A stretch of 64,000 nt of DNA from Taiwanofungus camphoratus (taxonomy: Eukaryota; Basidiomycota; Agaricomycetes; Polyporales; Taiwanofungaceae): positions 186,001 through 250,000 of the forward strand of contig CP021228.1 in the NCBI GenBank assembly GCA_003999685.1, given 5' to 3'. Positions 8,205-19,101 of the stretch are shown one piece after another. Each line of letters starts with the position of its first letter. Position 1 is the stretch's first letter. The notes under the pieces were generated by a model that worked only from the letters and a program-made list of their open reading frames with translations, did no database searches and was not told the DNA's origin. Both the position numbers and the translations under genes were made by a program.

Positions 8205-8949
8205 ATACTGTACTGGCACGACCATAGGTTCAGTCACACATCACAGGGCCTCTTGAACTGGGCAGTTAGTTCAAATGTCATGCATCCCAAGGGGGTCTGA
8301 ACTGGGGTCTGAACCATTGGTCACACAGGCGAAAAACACTGTTTCCTGGCTGTTCAGTCTTCAGTTGAGACTCAAAACAGCTTGTAAACTCTAGTAGCGT
8401 CCTATAGAAGTAACAAATAAGACAACTGCAATGAAAACTACTGTAAATTTTTGTCTTTTTACAGGTGGCTTAAATGTCTTTTGGAGCCTGTTTGCAAACA
8501 GTTTTGCAATGGCTTTCAGCTCCTTAATGACATTACACAGATATGCTGAGAAAGCTGCTGGCTCATCTTGATCTATGGTTGCATTTCAGATACCAAAGTC
8601 ATGCTCAGCAGCAGAGAGTAAGTCTGTATTGTTCAAGTGTGGTTTGTAAATTACTATATATATAATTTGGGTCTCATGGTTTATGCTGTTTTTCTCCACA
8701 TTTTGCTAAGTGACCTGCAGACATCGCACTAAGTAGGTTGCTAGCTCAATATTCAATTGCAAAAGCAGGTGTCACACCAGCTTAGGATGGTCCTTAGGTC
8801 CTTAGTTCAGTCACAGATTTGTCACACCCACACTTGAACTGAACTAAGGGCTCTGTCCTGCATCACACGGGCCCTTGAACTAGAAAAAATGTGGTTCAAG
8901 AGTGTCACACATCACACCGGCTGAACCTATGGTCGTGCCAGTACAGTAT
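8205..8949. mobile_element. Non-autonomous TIR element (745 bp), TA-flanked
   Basis: The ends are perfect 29-bp inverted repeats (8205-8233 and 8921-8949) that contain CTGTACTGGCACGACC and AGGTTCAG. A TA dinucleotide sits at the outer edge of each arm (8206-8207 and 8947-8948), as expected for a TA target. There is no ORF inside. Internal CTTGAACT/AGTTCAAG-type motifs are repeated in both directions. A fragment with the same GACCATAGGTTCAGTCAC end occurs at 42375. The lack of a transposase makes it a MITE-like element; the superfamily is inferred only from TA. Confidence 0.68.
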
Positions 8950-9194
8950 CATGCACCTCCTACTAAGGTTAGTTGTGATGGGTTCAGAACGCTGATTGTA
9001 CCTTCTGGGCTCGCAATACAAATAGCATGAGTACAAAATCAAAGTCTAAAATCAAATCTGCTACATGGCCTCTTTGCTGATACTCTCGGACAGACCTTGC
9101 AAACACCGTGAGACCTCTGCCACCAGAAATTCAGCAACCAAATCATCAAAATGGACTGTTTTCAATGTGTTTTGCCTAAATGGCATTAGGATGA

Positions 9195-11239
9195 GCTGGT
9201 AGCTCAATTCTCGATGTTGTTTCTGATGCTTACAAGCATCAGGAAATTGAGATTAAATTGTACTTTAACATTGATGAAAATGGAAGAGTGCACGCTGCTA
9301 GTTCTGCCAGTGCAGAAAATGTGCTGTCTAGTCTAATCTATGTACTGTACCTGTGCGAGAACACCGCTGCGATCGATGATTGCCCACTGGCTGCGATCCT
9401 GAACACGTCCAACCACACATTGCACTGTATTGAGATCAACAACCTCAACCATCCGATCGAGCTTGGAATAGAAATGATGCATTCTGAGGGTATGCCTTTT
9501 GATGGCCTTGATTGTTCGGTGATAAGTCTGGTACTCCTCTGTGCCCCGAAAGCACCCATTTTTGGTTTTATATGCGCTTCTAGACTACTCTACAGATCAT
9601 CAGGACAAAGACCCACCGTCCGTGCATCATAATGCCACCCAAGAAATCCAGTCAATGCGCCAAAACATCATTATTTAGACTTCAGATATCAGGAGTTCTA
9701 CAGCGCACCTTAGAAGCCTCTATCCCACAGAGCAGTCCCTCATACTCTGTAACACACTCGTTCAGCTCATCCTCACATCCCTTGTATGTCCCCAAGTCCC
9801 TCTTATTGGCCCAGGAAAACCGAGCAAAAGTCATTCAGTCTTCGGTTTTTGGTTCTCGATCCTTGATCCTTCAGTTTTCGATCTTCAGTCCTCGGTTCTG
9901 GTCCTTGGTCCCTCGGTCCAGAATTCCGGCCTCTTGTTCAAGACGTCCATATGATCCCTTGGTATGGCCTAGACCACCTACGCATCGGCTTGACGGTTCA
10001 ACACTCTTAGATCCCTGTTCCCCCCCCAGGTCTGGTTAGATAGCCCACCTTCCATGTGATGATCTCTAGATAAGCATCCCTCACCTTGTGCCATTCCCCC
10101 GTAACCTTTCTACCGCATTCAGTGTCCCTGTTTCATGTCTTACTTCAGTTTAGTTCCCCATATGGTATACGGATCAGATCCTAGATTTTACGATTTTTGG
10201 TTTGTTTTCGGTTTCTTTGGTTTTATTTTGCGTAAGATACTTTGACACCACGGACCTCTTATGTAGTCTCCTGTACCTACCAAATGAGAAAAGAGAAGAT
10301 ACGCACTCCCGTCTTGTCTCGCAGAATCTACAGACTTGTCCCCCAGAGTTCAGATTTAGGTTTCCCCTGCTCTAAGGCTTCCCTACAGTCTGACAAGGTT
10401 CCTCTCCATCATATCTACACCTATCACCGGCCAGCAGTCCTATTATATCATATATCGCAGCAGCTCTACGTCTTCTACGTCCTACGTTCCTGAAGTTGGA
10501 GTAACTTCGGTCTGAGTAACCAGTCCCTCACCTCTTCCTCATCCGGCATGCCTCTGCCCTTGTTATACCCCATAGGCACGTTTTGCACACAGTCTAGTCT
10601 ATCAGTCATCGCCTATGCCAGCCCTACGCACCATTCCTATAACTTCAGCCCTCAGCAGTATCCCCTATCCTGATTACATCGGTTTTCAGTTTATCTTTCG
10701 GTTCTCGGTTCACTACCAGGACGCCCTCAGTTCCTTCGACTCCTTTGCACCTGGCCAGCATTCAACCAGCCCGCTGCCATTGGATTAGAAGACCATGCTC
10801 CTACCTTCCTGGGACTGTCCGCACCTCGGCATAAGATCCTGTCATGCGGAATTCATTGGCCCCTTACTCCTCTGCACACACTAGACTTTTAGGCCCCTGA
10901 CAGTGGTCTAGGTAGTTTCTCTGTCATGTCCCTTCACTCACCTTTCCCCCTGATATCCTTCACAGGTACCCCACCGCTTTAGCTCTCTCCCTACTCATTG
11001 GGACGTGTCAGACCTACTCCCTAGGTTCATCCCCTCAGTTCAGGACTCCCTAGGTCATATCATCGGATAGCAGCGAGGGTGAGTGTTTCGGATTCTTGTA
11101 TGCCCAGCTCCATGGAAGGCTGGAGAGGGAGGACAATGAGGCGAAGAAGCTGCCCGAAGTAGTCGTGGTCGACCAACTTCACAGGCAGGTTCTTCGCATG
11201 CGTGTTTGCGTCAGTACGCAGTTGATACTTCGGAAATAA
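9195..11239 (+). pseudogene. Unknown ORF split by a solo LTR
   Basis: Bases 9195-9519 read ...LDVVSDAYKHQEIEIKLYFNIDENG... and stop abruptly in the LTR at 9520. Bases 11067-11239 read DSSEGECFGFLYAQLHGRLE... to a TAA. If the LTR and one TCGG target copy are removed, the two join in one 165-codon frame without a stop. The start is not visible: an in-frame TGA lies at 9192-9194 and there may be an upstream exon. The protein family is not recognised. The coherent frame shows it was coding when the LTR inserted. Confidence 0.55.
9520..11062 (+). mobile_element. Solo long LTR, subfamily A (1.54 kb), 4-bp target duplication
   Basis: It begins TGATAAGTCTGG and ends AGGTCATATCA, with TCGG directly on both sides (9516-9519 and 11063-11066). 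A second copy, inverted, is at 43053-44578. Its first 45 nt also align with the start of the subfamily B LTRs at 45303-47005 and 52316-54076. There is no internal retroelement sequence, so this is a solo LTR left by recombination. Apparent ORFs inside (for example at 9632 and 10242) are not genes. Confidence 0.78.
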
Positions 11240-11368
11240 AATAGTGGATCTGGCTCCACATGCTCGGTAATAAAGGTCAGTTTTAGTTTTTTTGCTTTTC
11301 CTTAACACCTATCAACACTTCACTCATTGCTGTATATTCATCTCCTTATATATTCTCTTTCCATTGAA

Positions 11369-12192
11369 ATGTCACCGACCAAACCACAAAACCCCAGTGA
11401 CCAATCCAAGCACCCTCACTGCTCACGAAATGTGCTTCATGATTCCACAAAGATGAACCTACTCAGAAAGTCCTCTGGGAGAATGAACAGCAGTAGCATC
11501 AACTCTGCTAAGGCACGGCGTACAGAGGCACTAGAGGCTAAGGTGAAACATCTCAGTGGTGCGTCAGCATGTTGTCTTGTGGTTTTGATGCTCACCTTTC
11601 CTCATAAGGACAACTGAAGGAAATGCAGGCTAAGCAAGTCCATGCGGAGCGTGCTATGCATCCAATTGAACATCCAATGGGAACTGCAGAGAAGGATTGG
11701 TCCATCAAGACTGCAATGGAACTGGATGAGAATGATTGCTTGTACAAGTCAATCCAGGTGTGTGTCTTTATTATACTTCTGGCTGGTGTTGAGTATTGAT
11801 TTGCTCTTTGGAGTGCACCATCTGGTCCCTTATCCATGGCTCACACATCCAGGAGAAGGTACCATTCCCTTGACAAGACAAGACCCAGTTAAGCAAGATA
11901 TACATATTGATAAGCCTTCAACACTTCTTTTGACTTTGGCTCACTCCATGCTGCGCAGGCTCGCAAGCGCCAACCATATCTCGAGTGATTCCCTCGAGAC
12001 TGGGCAGCAGAGGAATGTGTCAAGTTATACCTCCGGAACAAACAATACTACAACAAGGCAAGGGGCTACTATGATGAGGAAGATCTTGGTGTTGGTGCCA
12101 GTCCAGTGCCTGACAGCGGCTCAGATGGCATCTGGCCAGCTTCCTCCACTCTGACAATCAGCAATGATGAGGATGAGGAAAGTGATGAGTGA
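11369..12192 (+). pseudogene. Four-exon gene of unknown function with an in-frame stop
   Basis: Exons 11369-11558, 11609-11757, 11814-11858 and 11959-12192 join in phase with GT...AG introns of 50-100 nt. Translation starts MSPTKPQNPSDQ. The middle exon is charged and helical (GQLKEMQAKQVHAERAMHP). The last exon reads ARKRQPYLE, then TGA, then FPRDWAAEECVKLYLRNKQYYNKARGYYDEED and an acidic tail. The frame is otherwise clean up to a terminal TGA, so the internal stop probably arose from CGA by a C to T change. The sequence resembles fungal repeat-associated proteins rather than a housekeeping enzyme; no function assigned. Confidence 0.5.
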
Positions 12193-13609
12193 AGTAGCTA
12201 TGACACAAAAGGGGAAATCATGTATGATAGGAAAGCCTTGCTATCAATGTATTTCTATTTTCTGAGCTGCTGTTCAATGTCGAATGTGGTTTGCATGCTC
12301 AAGCAAATCCTAATGACATTAGTATCAAAAAGTCTCTGCAACAGCATGCCGAAAAGTTCACTCATAAAGTATCCATGTTTCTGCTAATTTGTGGCACTAG
12401 TGGCTCCATCAGAATGACATCAAGAATGTTCATTTTTGCCACTTAATTTCTCGATGCCCATTTCTGATGCAATACAGCTGCAATTCAGTGGTACTATCTA
12501 ATATTCCACTGTTTTCTACATAGATTCTATATCTTTCTTATCAGGACTGTCTGCGGAAATTTGGATGCGATAGGTCTCTTAGTGAAAGCTGTTGCACTTC
12601 CGTTCCAGATCAAGTGGCAGATGGAAAGTTGAGGCAAGTGTGAGGGCGCATGCAGTCACACCACTTAGGTATGGGAAATGGCTTCCTATGTATGCTCTCC
12701 GGCACATTCACAATCTCATCTGATATTTCGACAGCAAATGCTGGAGAGATGGTGTGTTCATTAATAGGATCTGCACCACGCACCTTGAGCCAAGGGAACT
12801 TGCCAGGTCCAGCATAGATTGTTTTAAGGCAGTGAAATTCTGACCTCAAGTGCCGATCGTCGATACTTGAAACTTCCGGCAGTCTTGACCGCAAGCACGC
12901 AATACCGACATAAGGTGGCGTAGGCGGCGTGAGCGGCGAGGGGCAGGTGGCGGACAGGGCGAAACTATTCTAAACTCCAAGTCGACTACCATTCCCAGAG
13001 CCAAATGCCAAATTACAGTGCAATCACCGTATACCGTTTCGCTCATTGCGATTCATAGTTGAATTTCTCTAGACGTTTTGTTGTCTCCGAATACCTCTTT
13101 GTCAACAGTCCTTATTAATCGGAGACCTACTAAAGGATTAGGAAGACTGTTTGTTGAGGGTTGACAGGAGTCACAGGACTAGTTAAAAGCGTCCATTTGG
13201 CCGCAAGAAGTCCGCCATGGATAGTTGTGCGCTCGAGGAGATTGCCGTCTACGAATGCTCATGCATTCAAGCTTAAGCTCAACGGAGCAGACATTAGCGG
13301 ACAGTTATAGAGCACTCATTACACGGTACATACATGATCCAAGCAATCGCGCGACAGCAGATGTGACTGGACCAAAGATGCGCGAACACGACATTTACAG
13401 CAAAAGCATAGTGATAGATCAAGCTAAGCGACATGTAACGGTATCGGCAACGAACCAAGGACATGGAACACCGAGAGCAACAACGACAGCGATGAAAGCG
13501 ACAAAATGGTATGTAGACAAGACGGGACGAACGACGGCCCTACCGAGTCATGCGATATGACGATTCCGAATGCACACGTTCTACGCCTTGTGGAGTGCCC
13601 GCGGCGTGT
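12193..13609. other. No confident gene
   Basis: AT-rich sequence up to about 12600, then mixed composition. A minus-strand stretch at 12610-13046 has two partly overlapping open frames (for example HLRSEFHCLKTIYAGPGKFP) that could be exons of a lost gene, but no splice model could be made. The rest shows no coding signal I trust. Confidence 0.4.
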
Positions 13610-14783
13610 TCAAAGTTGCCTGCTCGGTTCCTCAGACTGAACAAAAGTGAGCATGAGATAGGCAAGAGGGACGACCATACGAGGCACTCACCGCAGTGGT
13701 CTCCAAGTGCATCTGCCTATACCTCCTAAGTTCAAGCTCAAGTGCGTTGTTTTGCCTCTCCTTTTCGGTCAACCTCCTCTCTGCCTCGTCCTTGCGTCTC
13801 TCTGCCTCGTCCTTGAGTCTCTCTGTCTCCTCCCTACGTTTCTCTGCCTCATCCCTGTCTCTCACTGCCTCATCTTTGAGTCTCTGTGTCTCCTCCCTAC
13901 GTTTCTCTGCCTCATCCCTGTCTCTCACTGCCTCATCTTTGAGTCTCTGTGTCTCCTCTCTACGTTTCTCTGCCTCATCCCTGTCTCTCACTGCCTCATC
14001 CTTGTCTCTCACTGCCTCATCCTTGTCTCTCACTGCCTCCTCCCTCGCGGTGTCTACGGAGAGTATTCGCTTTCTCTCAGCGACACCATCTTCAATCATT
14101 TGTAACTTGGCCTCGAACTTTGGTCTGAAGGTTTGCGCTTGCTGCGTCATGTCCGGCTCCCTCATCACATGGATGAAGCTGCCAAAGTCTCCGGCCCTCC
14201 GTGTGTCCCTAGCTTCCATCTGCTGCATCACATTGTCTCCAGCAATCAGACGGAACGCCAGTCCTGCAAACCAGTAGCATTGTTTTGAGGGCAATTGGTA
14301 CACTGGATATTCCTGGTTTAGAACGAAGCAGGCCGCAATGACCGAAGCGATAGTCACAGTCTCCGTCAAGATGTAGGGTGCAATCTTATGCGAGTCTCTC
14401 GTCGCTGCGATGATGTCCTCCGAAGTGTAGATCGTGATGGGATCATGTGCACGAAGACCAGGGGAAGATGGGCTGCTGGTCAGGGACACACTTGACGAGT
14501 TCGCCGAAGGACCATCAGTGGGCATGATGGTGCGTTCGATCCGCAGAGCGCCAATGATCCTCCCCTGGTAGCTGACTTGTGCGACAACGAATTCATGATT
14601 CGGCAGAGACCTGGACTTCCAAAGTGTGATCTCAGAGATCACACAGTCATAAAGCCTGGGGTCACCGCTGACATACAGATGCTCGAGCGTAACGATAGAG
14701 TATGGCTTATTGTCACGACAAGGATTTTTGTCACGCGGTTCGAAGAGACGTTTGAGATGTACGGTGTCGTCAAAGGCAGACAT
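13610..14783 (-). CDS. Coiled-coil repeat protein of unknown function
   Basis: Two exons: 14783-13692 and 13636-13610, joined across a GTGAGT...TTCAG intron, give 372 residues. I start at MSAFDDTVHLKRLF; an upstream in-frame ATG exists, but this one fits better with a normal N-terminus. Residues 1-235 look like a folded domain (YSIVTLEHLYVSGDPRLYDC, YQLPSKQCYWFAGLAFRLIAG). From about residue 248 to 345 it is a long charged coiled coil built from the heptad AVRDKDE and a 21-residue unit AVRDRDEAEKRREETQRLKD(E). The head is typical of unassigned basidiomycete proteins that end in variable coiled-coil tails. The role is unknown; oligomerisation through the tail is likely. Confidence 0.72.
13795..14036 (-). 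repeat. Coding tandem repeat (63-bp and 21-bp units)
   Basis: Within the coiled-coil gene a 63-bp unit is repeated three times, nearly unchanged at DNA level, and is followed by 21-bp sub-units. The near-identity of the DNA, not only the protein, suggests recent expansion by slippage or unequal crossing over, keeping heptad phase. Confidence 0.75.
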
Positions 14784-16612
14784 GAACGGTAGTCGTAGTC
14801 GTATATGGAGGCCAGAGAAGGGTGAGCAGCTAAAAAGGTGTTTGAAGCGCATTTTCAATGGGCGGTGTGAGGGTAGATATGCATCAGCTTAAACGCACAA
14901 GGGTCGTGTCATCTCGATAAGTCGAGCGTAGCTGCACGGAAGGAAGGGTGGCCACATGCAATTCTCGTGTTTTCGGAGATCTCCGAGCATCAGATATCAC
15001 GACTAGTGTTGTTTGCAAAACGTCGCCGGAAACACTCGCCATCGCCGGCGACGGCGATCGCCAGGCTGGCGACGCACGTTATCCAGGGACGAAGACGTAA
15101 ACTCAACTCATCTCCGAGCGCGCCCGATTGGCTGTAAAGCATCCTTGAAGGGAGAGACCCTTTCGGACCACCCCTGCCCTAGCAATTATCCGGCTCTGGA
15201 CAGCAGTTACATGTTTCGAGAACTCGTCGAGAACAAAGCAGTAACGTTGTTTGGTAGTCAGAAGCAACATAGCGCTATGTGCTCATTCTGATTTGATGGA
15301 AATCTTCCCCCATCATACATGTACTCTCATGCCCATCTACGTTGTCATGTGTTGAGAGCAAAGGCAACGCCGGCAGAAGGCAACCCGTCTCTTCACGGTA
15401 GTGGTCAGAGTAGAAGTGAGTATATAATGCAATGTGCATTGTCCATTTTGTTTCTATTGGGCGTTGGAATATCTCGTTGAGCTCACAGGCGTGATATCAA
15501 TTATTGTGCATCAGACATTCTAGGTCATTCGACTTCCTCCGTAATGTCAGATACATCATTGAATTGCAAACTGGGACCCGCATTCACGAGATTCTTTCCC
15601 GCCAGAGCATGGCTACTATCATATCATCTAGGTCTGCTAGTAAAACAAATTTGAGGTTGATAGACTCCCCACGCCGCGAGAGGACTCGTCCGATGGTCGA
15701 CCGGTGGAAGACAACGTGTTGTATGAACGCTTCACGTGTTATACGTTGCTATGATCATCTGCAGTGGGTCCACAAGACCTCGCAGGTAGTCTGCATATAG
15801 CGCCGTCAATTCCGAACATCATCCGACGTACCAGGACTGGCAGAGCCATGCCAGCGAAAGCCGAGTAACCATGTTCTGATGTCAAATCTGGTCTGTAGCA
15901 CCTCTGAGACGACTGCTACTTAGCGAATGGAACCACAAAGTGGTTCAAAATAGTCACCCATAATATCGATAGTCAAAGGATGATGCTGGTAACACCGAGG
16001 AATGAGCGGTCAAACCTAGGCTGAATTATCCGCTCTTGACTAAGTGGAATCGCTCTCATGCGAACTACCTGGAACTAGCACTGCTGGGACCTTGTCGTGA
16101 ACGCTAAAACTCGAAGGGAGCTAGAGCCCAGAAAAGCGGGAGGCCTGAGGGCTTGGACACAACTACAGCACCAGCTTCAGAATACGATTCCATTCGAGTT
16201 TATCAGCCGACGAACAACATTATCTCTATATGCCTGCCGTAAGGAAGAGGAGATGTTGCAAGTATGGGACCAAATCAGTATTTAAGCGCTCGCACAAGGT
16301 GCGCCACAGAAACCAAATATTTGGCTAGCAGGACAAGGTGAACAGCATCACTGAGTTGTTATCAGGCAATAATTCCAGCAAATCCTCAAGGTAAGCATGA
16401 AATTATGGTTGTATAACGTTTTGGAAGGTGCCAGGAGACAGCCAAGTCGTCGTGCTCCTGAAAGACATGCAGAACTTGTTGGCCGGAGAGTTGGTAGTCG
16501 ATGGATGGCTTATGGAAAGGGCCGATGATACTGGACCTCCGTCTCGCCCTTCGGCTCATTGGTTGGAATCTTTTACTGACTGCTGTTCTTATGGCTATTT
16601 CCTCTTACCTAG
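14784..16612. other. Intergenic, nothing assigned
   Basis: Only short unrelated ORFs are present. Around 15025-15080 there is a GC-rich patch of GCCGGCGA/TCGCC repeats. The last few hundred bases must hold the promoter and 5' leader of the ribosomal protein gene. Confidence 0.45.
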
Positions 16613-17242
16613 ATGGTGTGTATTCTCTCGTCTGGTCGCGGACATGTACTCAATATAGGATTCGTGGAGTGCAGAAGGTCGAGATAGACTCATTCTCCGG
16701 CTACCGTATCTACCCTAGCAAGGGCAAGCTTTTCGTCCGAGGGGACAGCAAGGTCAGTCACATATTGTCCTTGTCGCATTACATGTTCCTCATAAATCCA
16801 CCCAGATCTTCCGATTTTCAAACGGCAAGAATGAGTCGCTGTTCCTGCAGCGCAAAAACCCGCGCAAGATTGCCTGGACGCAGGTCTACCGTCGCATGCA
16901 CAAGAAGGGTATCACGGAGGAGGTTGCGAAGAAGCGCTCGCGCCGGACTGTGAAGCACCAGCGTGGCATTGTCGGTGCAGATCTCGCAGCTATTGCTGCT
17001 CGGCGAAACCAGACCGCCCAGGTCCGTGCTTTGGCGCGGACAGCGGCCATCCAGAAAGCCAAGGCAGAGAAGAAGGCGAAGGAGGACAAGAAGGAGAAGA
17101 CGAAGGTTCGTTGTATCGTTAGCCAGATGTCTAGAAAGAAGCTCACAGCATTAAACTCTGTCAGCCTGCAACCCGTGCACCAGTAGCAAGCGGTCCCCGG
17201 ATTTCGAAGCAGCAGATGAAGGGTGGCAAGAGCGGCCGCTGA
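16613..17242 (+). CDS. RPL24: 60S ribosomal protein L24 (eL24)
   Basis: Four exons, 16613-16615, 16675-16752, 16806-17105 and 17165-17242, all joined in phase 0, encode 152 residues, the usual length. Exon 1 is only the start codon ATG, a layout common for fungal ribosomal protein genes. The protein begins [20 protein letters not shown], continues with [12 protein letters not shown] and [14 protein letters not shown], and ends in a Lys/Ala-rich basic tail ([24 protein letters not shown]). It is a component of the large cytosolic ribosomal subunit. The Cys residues of the archaeal-type zinc finger are absent, as in other eukaryotic L24. The gene stands alone between non-coding stretches. Confidence 0.95.
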
Positions 17243-19074
17243 ACCATTTCCTTTGCTTCTCTATCTTCGCTCATGTCATATGCCTCGACTCGGCTATCCG
17301 TAAAATGTATGTATCCAGCATGCTTTCCACACCATGATATGATGGTTCCATACTTTGGCAAGGATAGCCCATTGTCGATGCACAGGAAGACAGTATTCAC
17401 TGAGAGGTCTTTCGTAACACATTTGGTGTGGAAGTCATTGTGAGTGTATAGTAAGAATGTGTCGTGTATCAAAATGCCACATTGCAGGTATGCCGCTTGG
17501 TATGGAGCTTGGATGTTCTTGAAATTCCATCATACGTCTCTGGCACTCTAAAATCCGAAAACTGTTCGACCATACTGTTTGTGGGCATCGCCATCGAATT
17601 GACGCGCGGCTGTTGACATGGCTGCTGCAACAATGACTGGAGGGGCTGCCTAACGGTTTCGGATATGATTAAGTCTGTTTTTTGTTTTTTTCTCTTTTCA
17701 TTTGCATTTTCACGAGTCCGAGAGAATTGATTTTATGCGTACTTGGATTGACAGCAGAAATTTGCTGACAATATTTGACGATCCAAGTAGAGATGTATCG
17801 GGAATTACTTAACAGCTTGTCTGAGTGCAGAATGCTGCAGATCTTCATGCAGGCGAGCACATCACTGCAAATAAATGAATGCCGTACTTGAAATTCCCTA
17901 GTATCAGCGCAACGCACAGACTCTAGCAAGAAATAAAGCTTGAAGAGCGCGGAATCGATCGACCGTAAGTGCAACTTCCTAATCGAGTCATGACGTGGTC
18001 CAAGTTGATGTAACGTATCACAATTGTGTCTGTACAGTAAAGATTTTGCGACACCTTTTGTTCATATTTACTTATTCATCTTGAAGACAAGGCCGACGAG
18101 CAAACTGATCGCATGGTTCTCACACGAGACTCAGATGTGTTATTCATCGAGGATCAGTCAACAATAACCTATGTGCCTTTTCAAGCAAAATGAAACGCCT
18201 GACCCGCGTAATTCTGTATGTTCCGTTGGCTCGGTGACAGGGACTGAATACCGAATCTCGAATACTCTCTCCCGTATAAGCTCCAGTTTTGCGCTGGAAA
18301 AGATCCCAATGTCACTCAGGCCTTTTACCGACATCATGGTCGGATCCCACAAGATATGTCGTTGTGAGTACAACAATTCCTTATCGGATTATCGATTCAC
18401 TGAAGGTAATCAGTGAATCTACGTAGTTGGATACACCGTTGTGTCTGTAGGCAGGCATCTTAAAGGCGCGAAAGCCTATCTCCAAAGCGGAGATATGGGC
18501 CATATGCTAGATGCGGTCCTTGTCTCAAACATCAAGCAATGGTCAAAGTGACTCCAGCGATAGCGATGCATTGTCGCACCTACGATTTGACCTCGGGTGA
18601 CAAATACTCTCTTTCCATTGGCCACCCGCATGTTCGCACGTCGCGTGATGAACTTGGTACCTTACTTTCGCTGCACCCGCCATTCCCCCGCCCGCTTTTG
18701 GTCAATGCGTAATGTGGAAACCTTTTCGTTCCTCTACTTCAGCTTGTGATCGTTTCCCCTGGCACAAGCTGGAGGCGAACGTCAAGCCATTGCTTCAGCT
18801 TTCCACTTTGCGCGTGAAATTTAGGACCGCCGAGATCATGTTTACACTACTCGCAACGTTGCTTTGTAGCTCGGCGATTGTACCGCGGTGACCGCTCCGA
18901 CCAGGTATAGCTTGGTGACAAAGCTGGCTTGTGTTAAATACCGCACGAAACTGCCCCGATACGTCGCCACTACAAGTGTAAATCATCCTCTCATTCATTC
19001 TATCGAGCTAGCGACGACCAGAAGTCATTGTGAGTCTGCCCATTTTTCCTTGTCAAAGGTACTCATCAAGTACC
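17243..19074. other. Intergenic, nothing assigned
   Basis: Contains the 3' region of the L24 gene and the upstream region of the first F-box-like gene. Small ORFs on both strands (for example around 18160-18420) overlap each other and show no family signature. Confidence 0.45.
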
Positions 19075-19101
19075 ATGGTAGATGTCCGACGAAATACATG
19101 A
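19075..19101 (+). promoter_or_regulatory. Short upstream ORF overlapping the start of the F-box-like gene
   Basis: ATG at 19075 in a favourable context (ACC ATG G) opens an 8-codon frame that ends with TGA at 19099-19101, past the main ATG at 19082 in another frame. If transcribed, it would limit initiation at the main start. Confidence 0.4.

Noticed and set aside
13795-14036. CRISPR-like array
   Set aside because: The units are contiguous coding repeats without spacers, in a eukaryotic gene.
13696-14277. 193-codon plus-strand ORF rich in Ser/Leu
   Set aside because: Antisense shadow of the coiled-coil repeats; low complexity without a start context.
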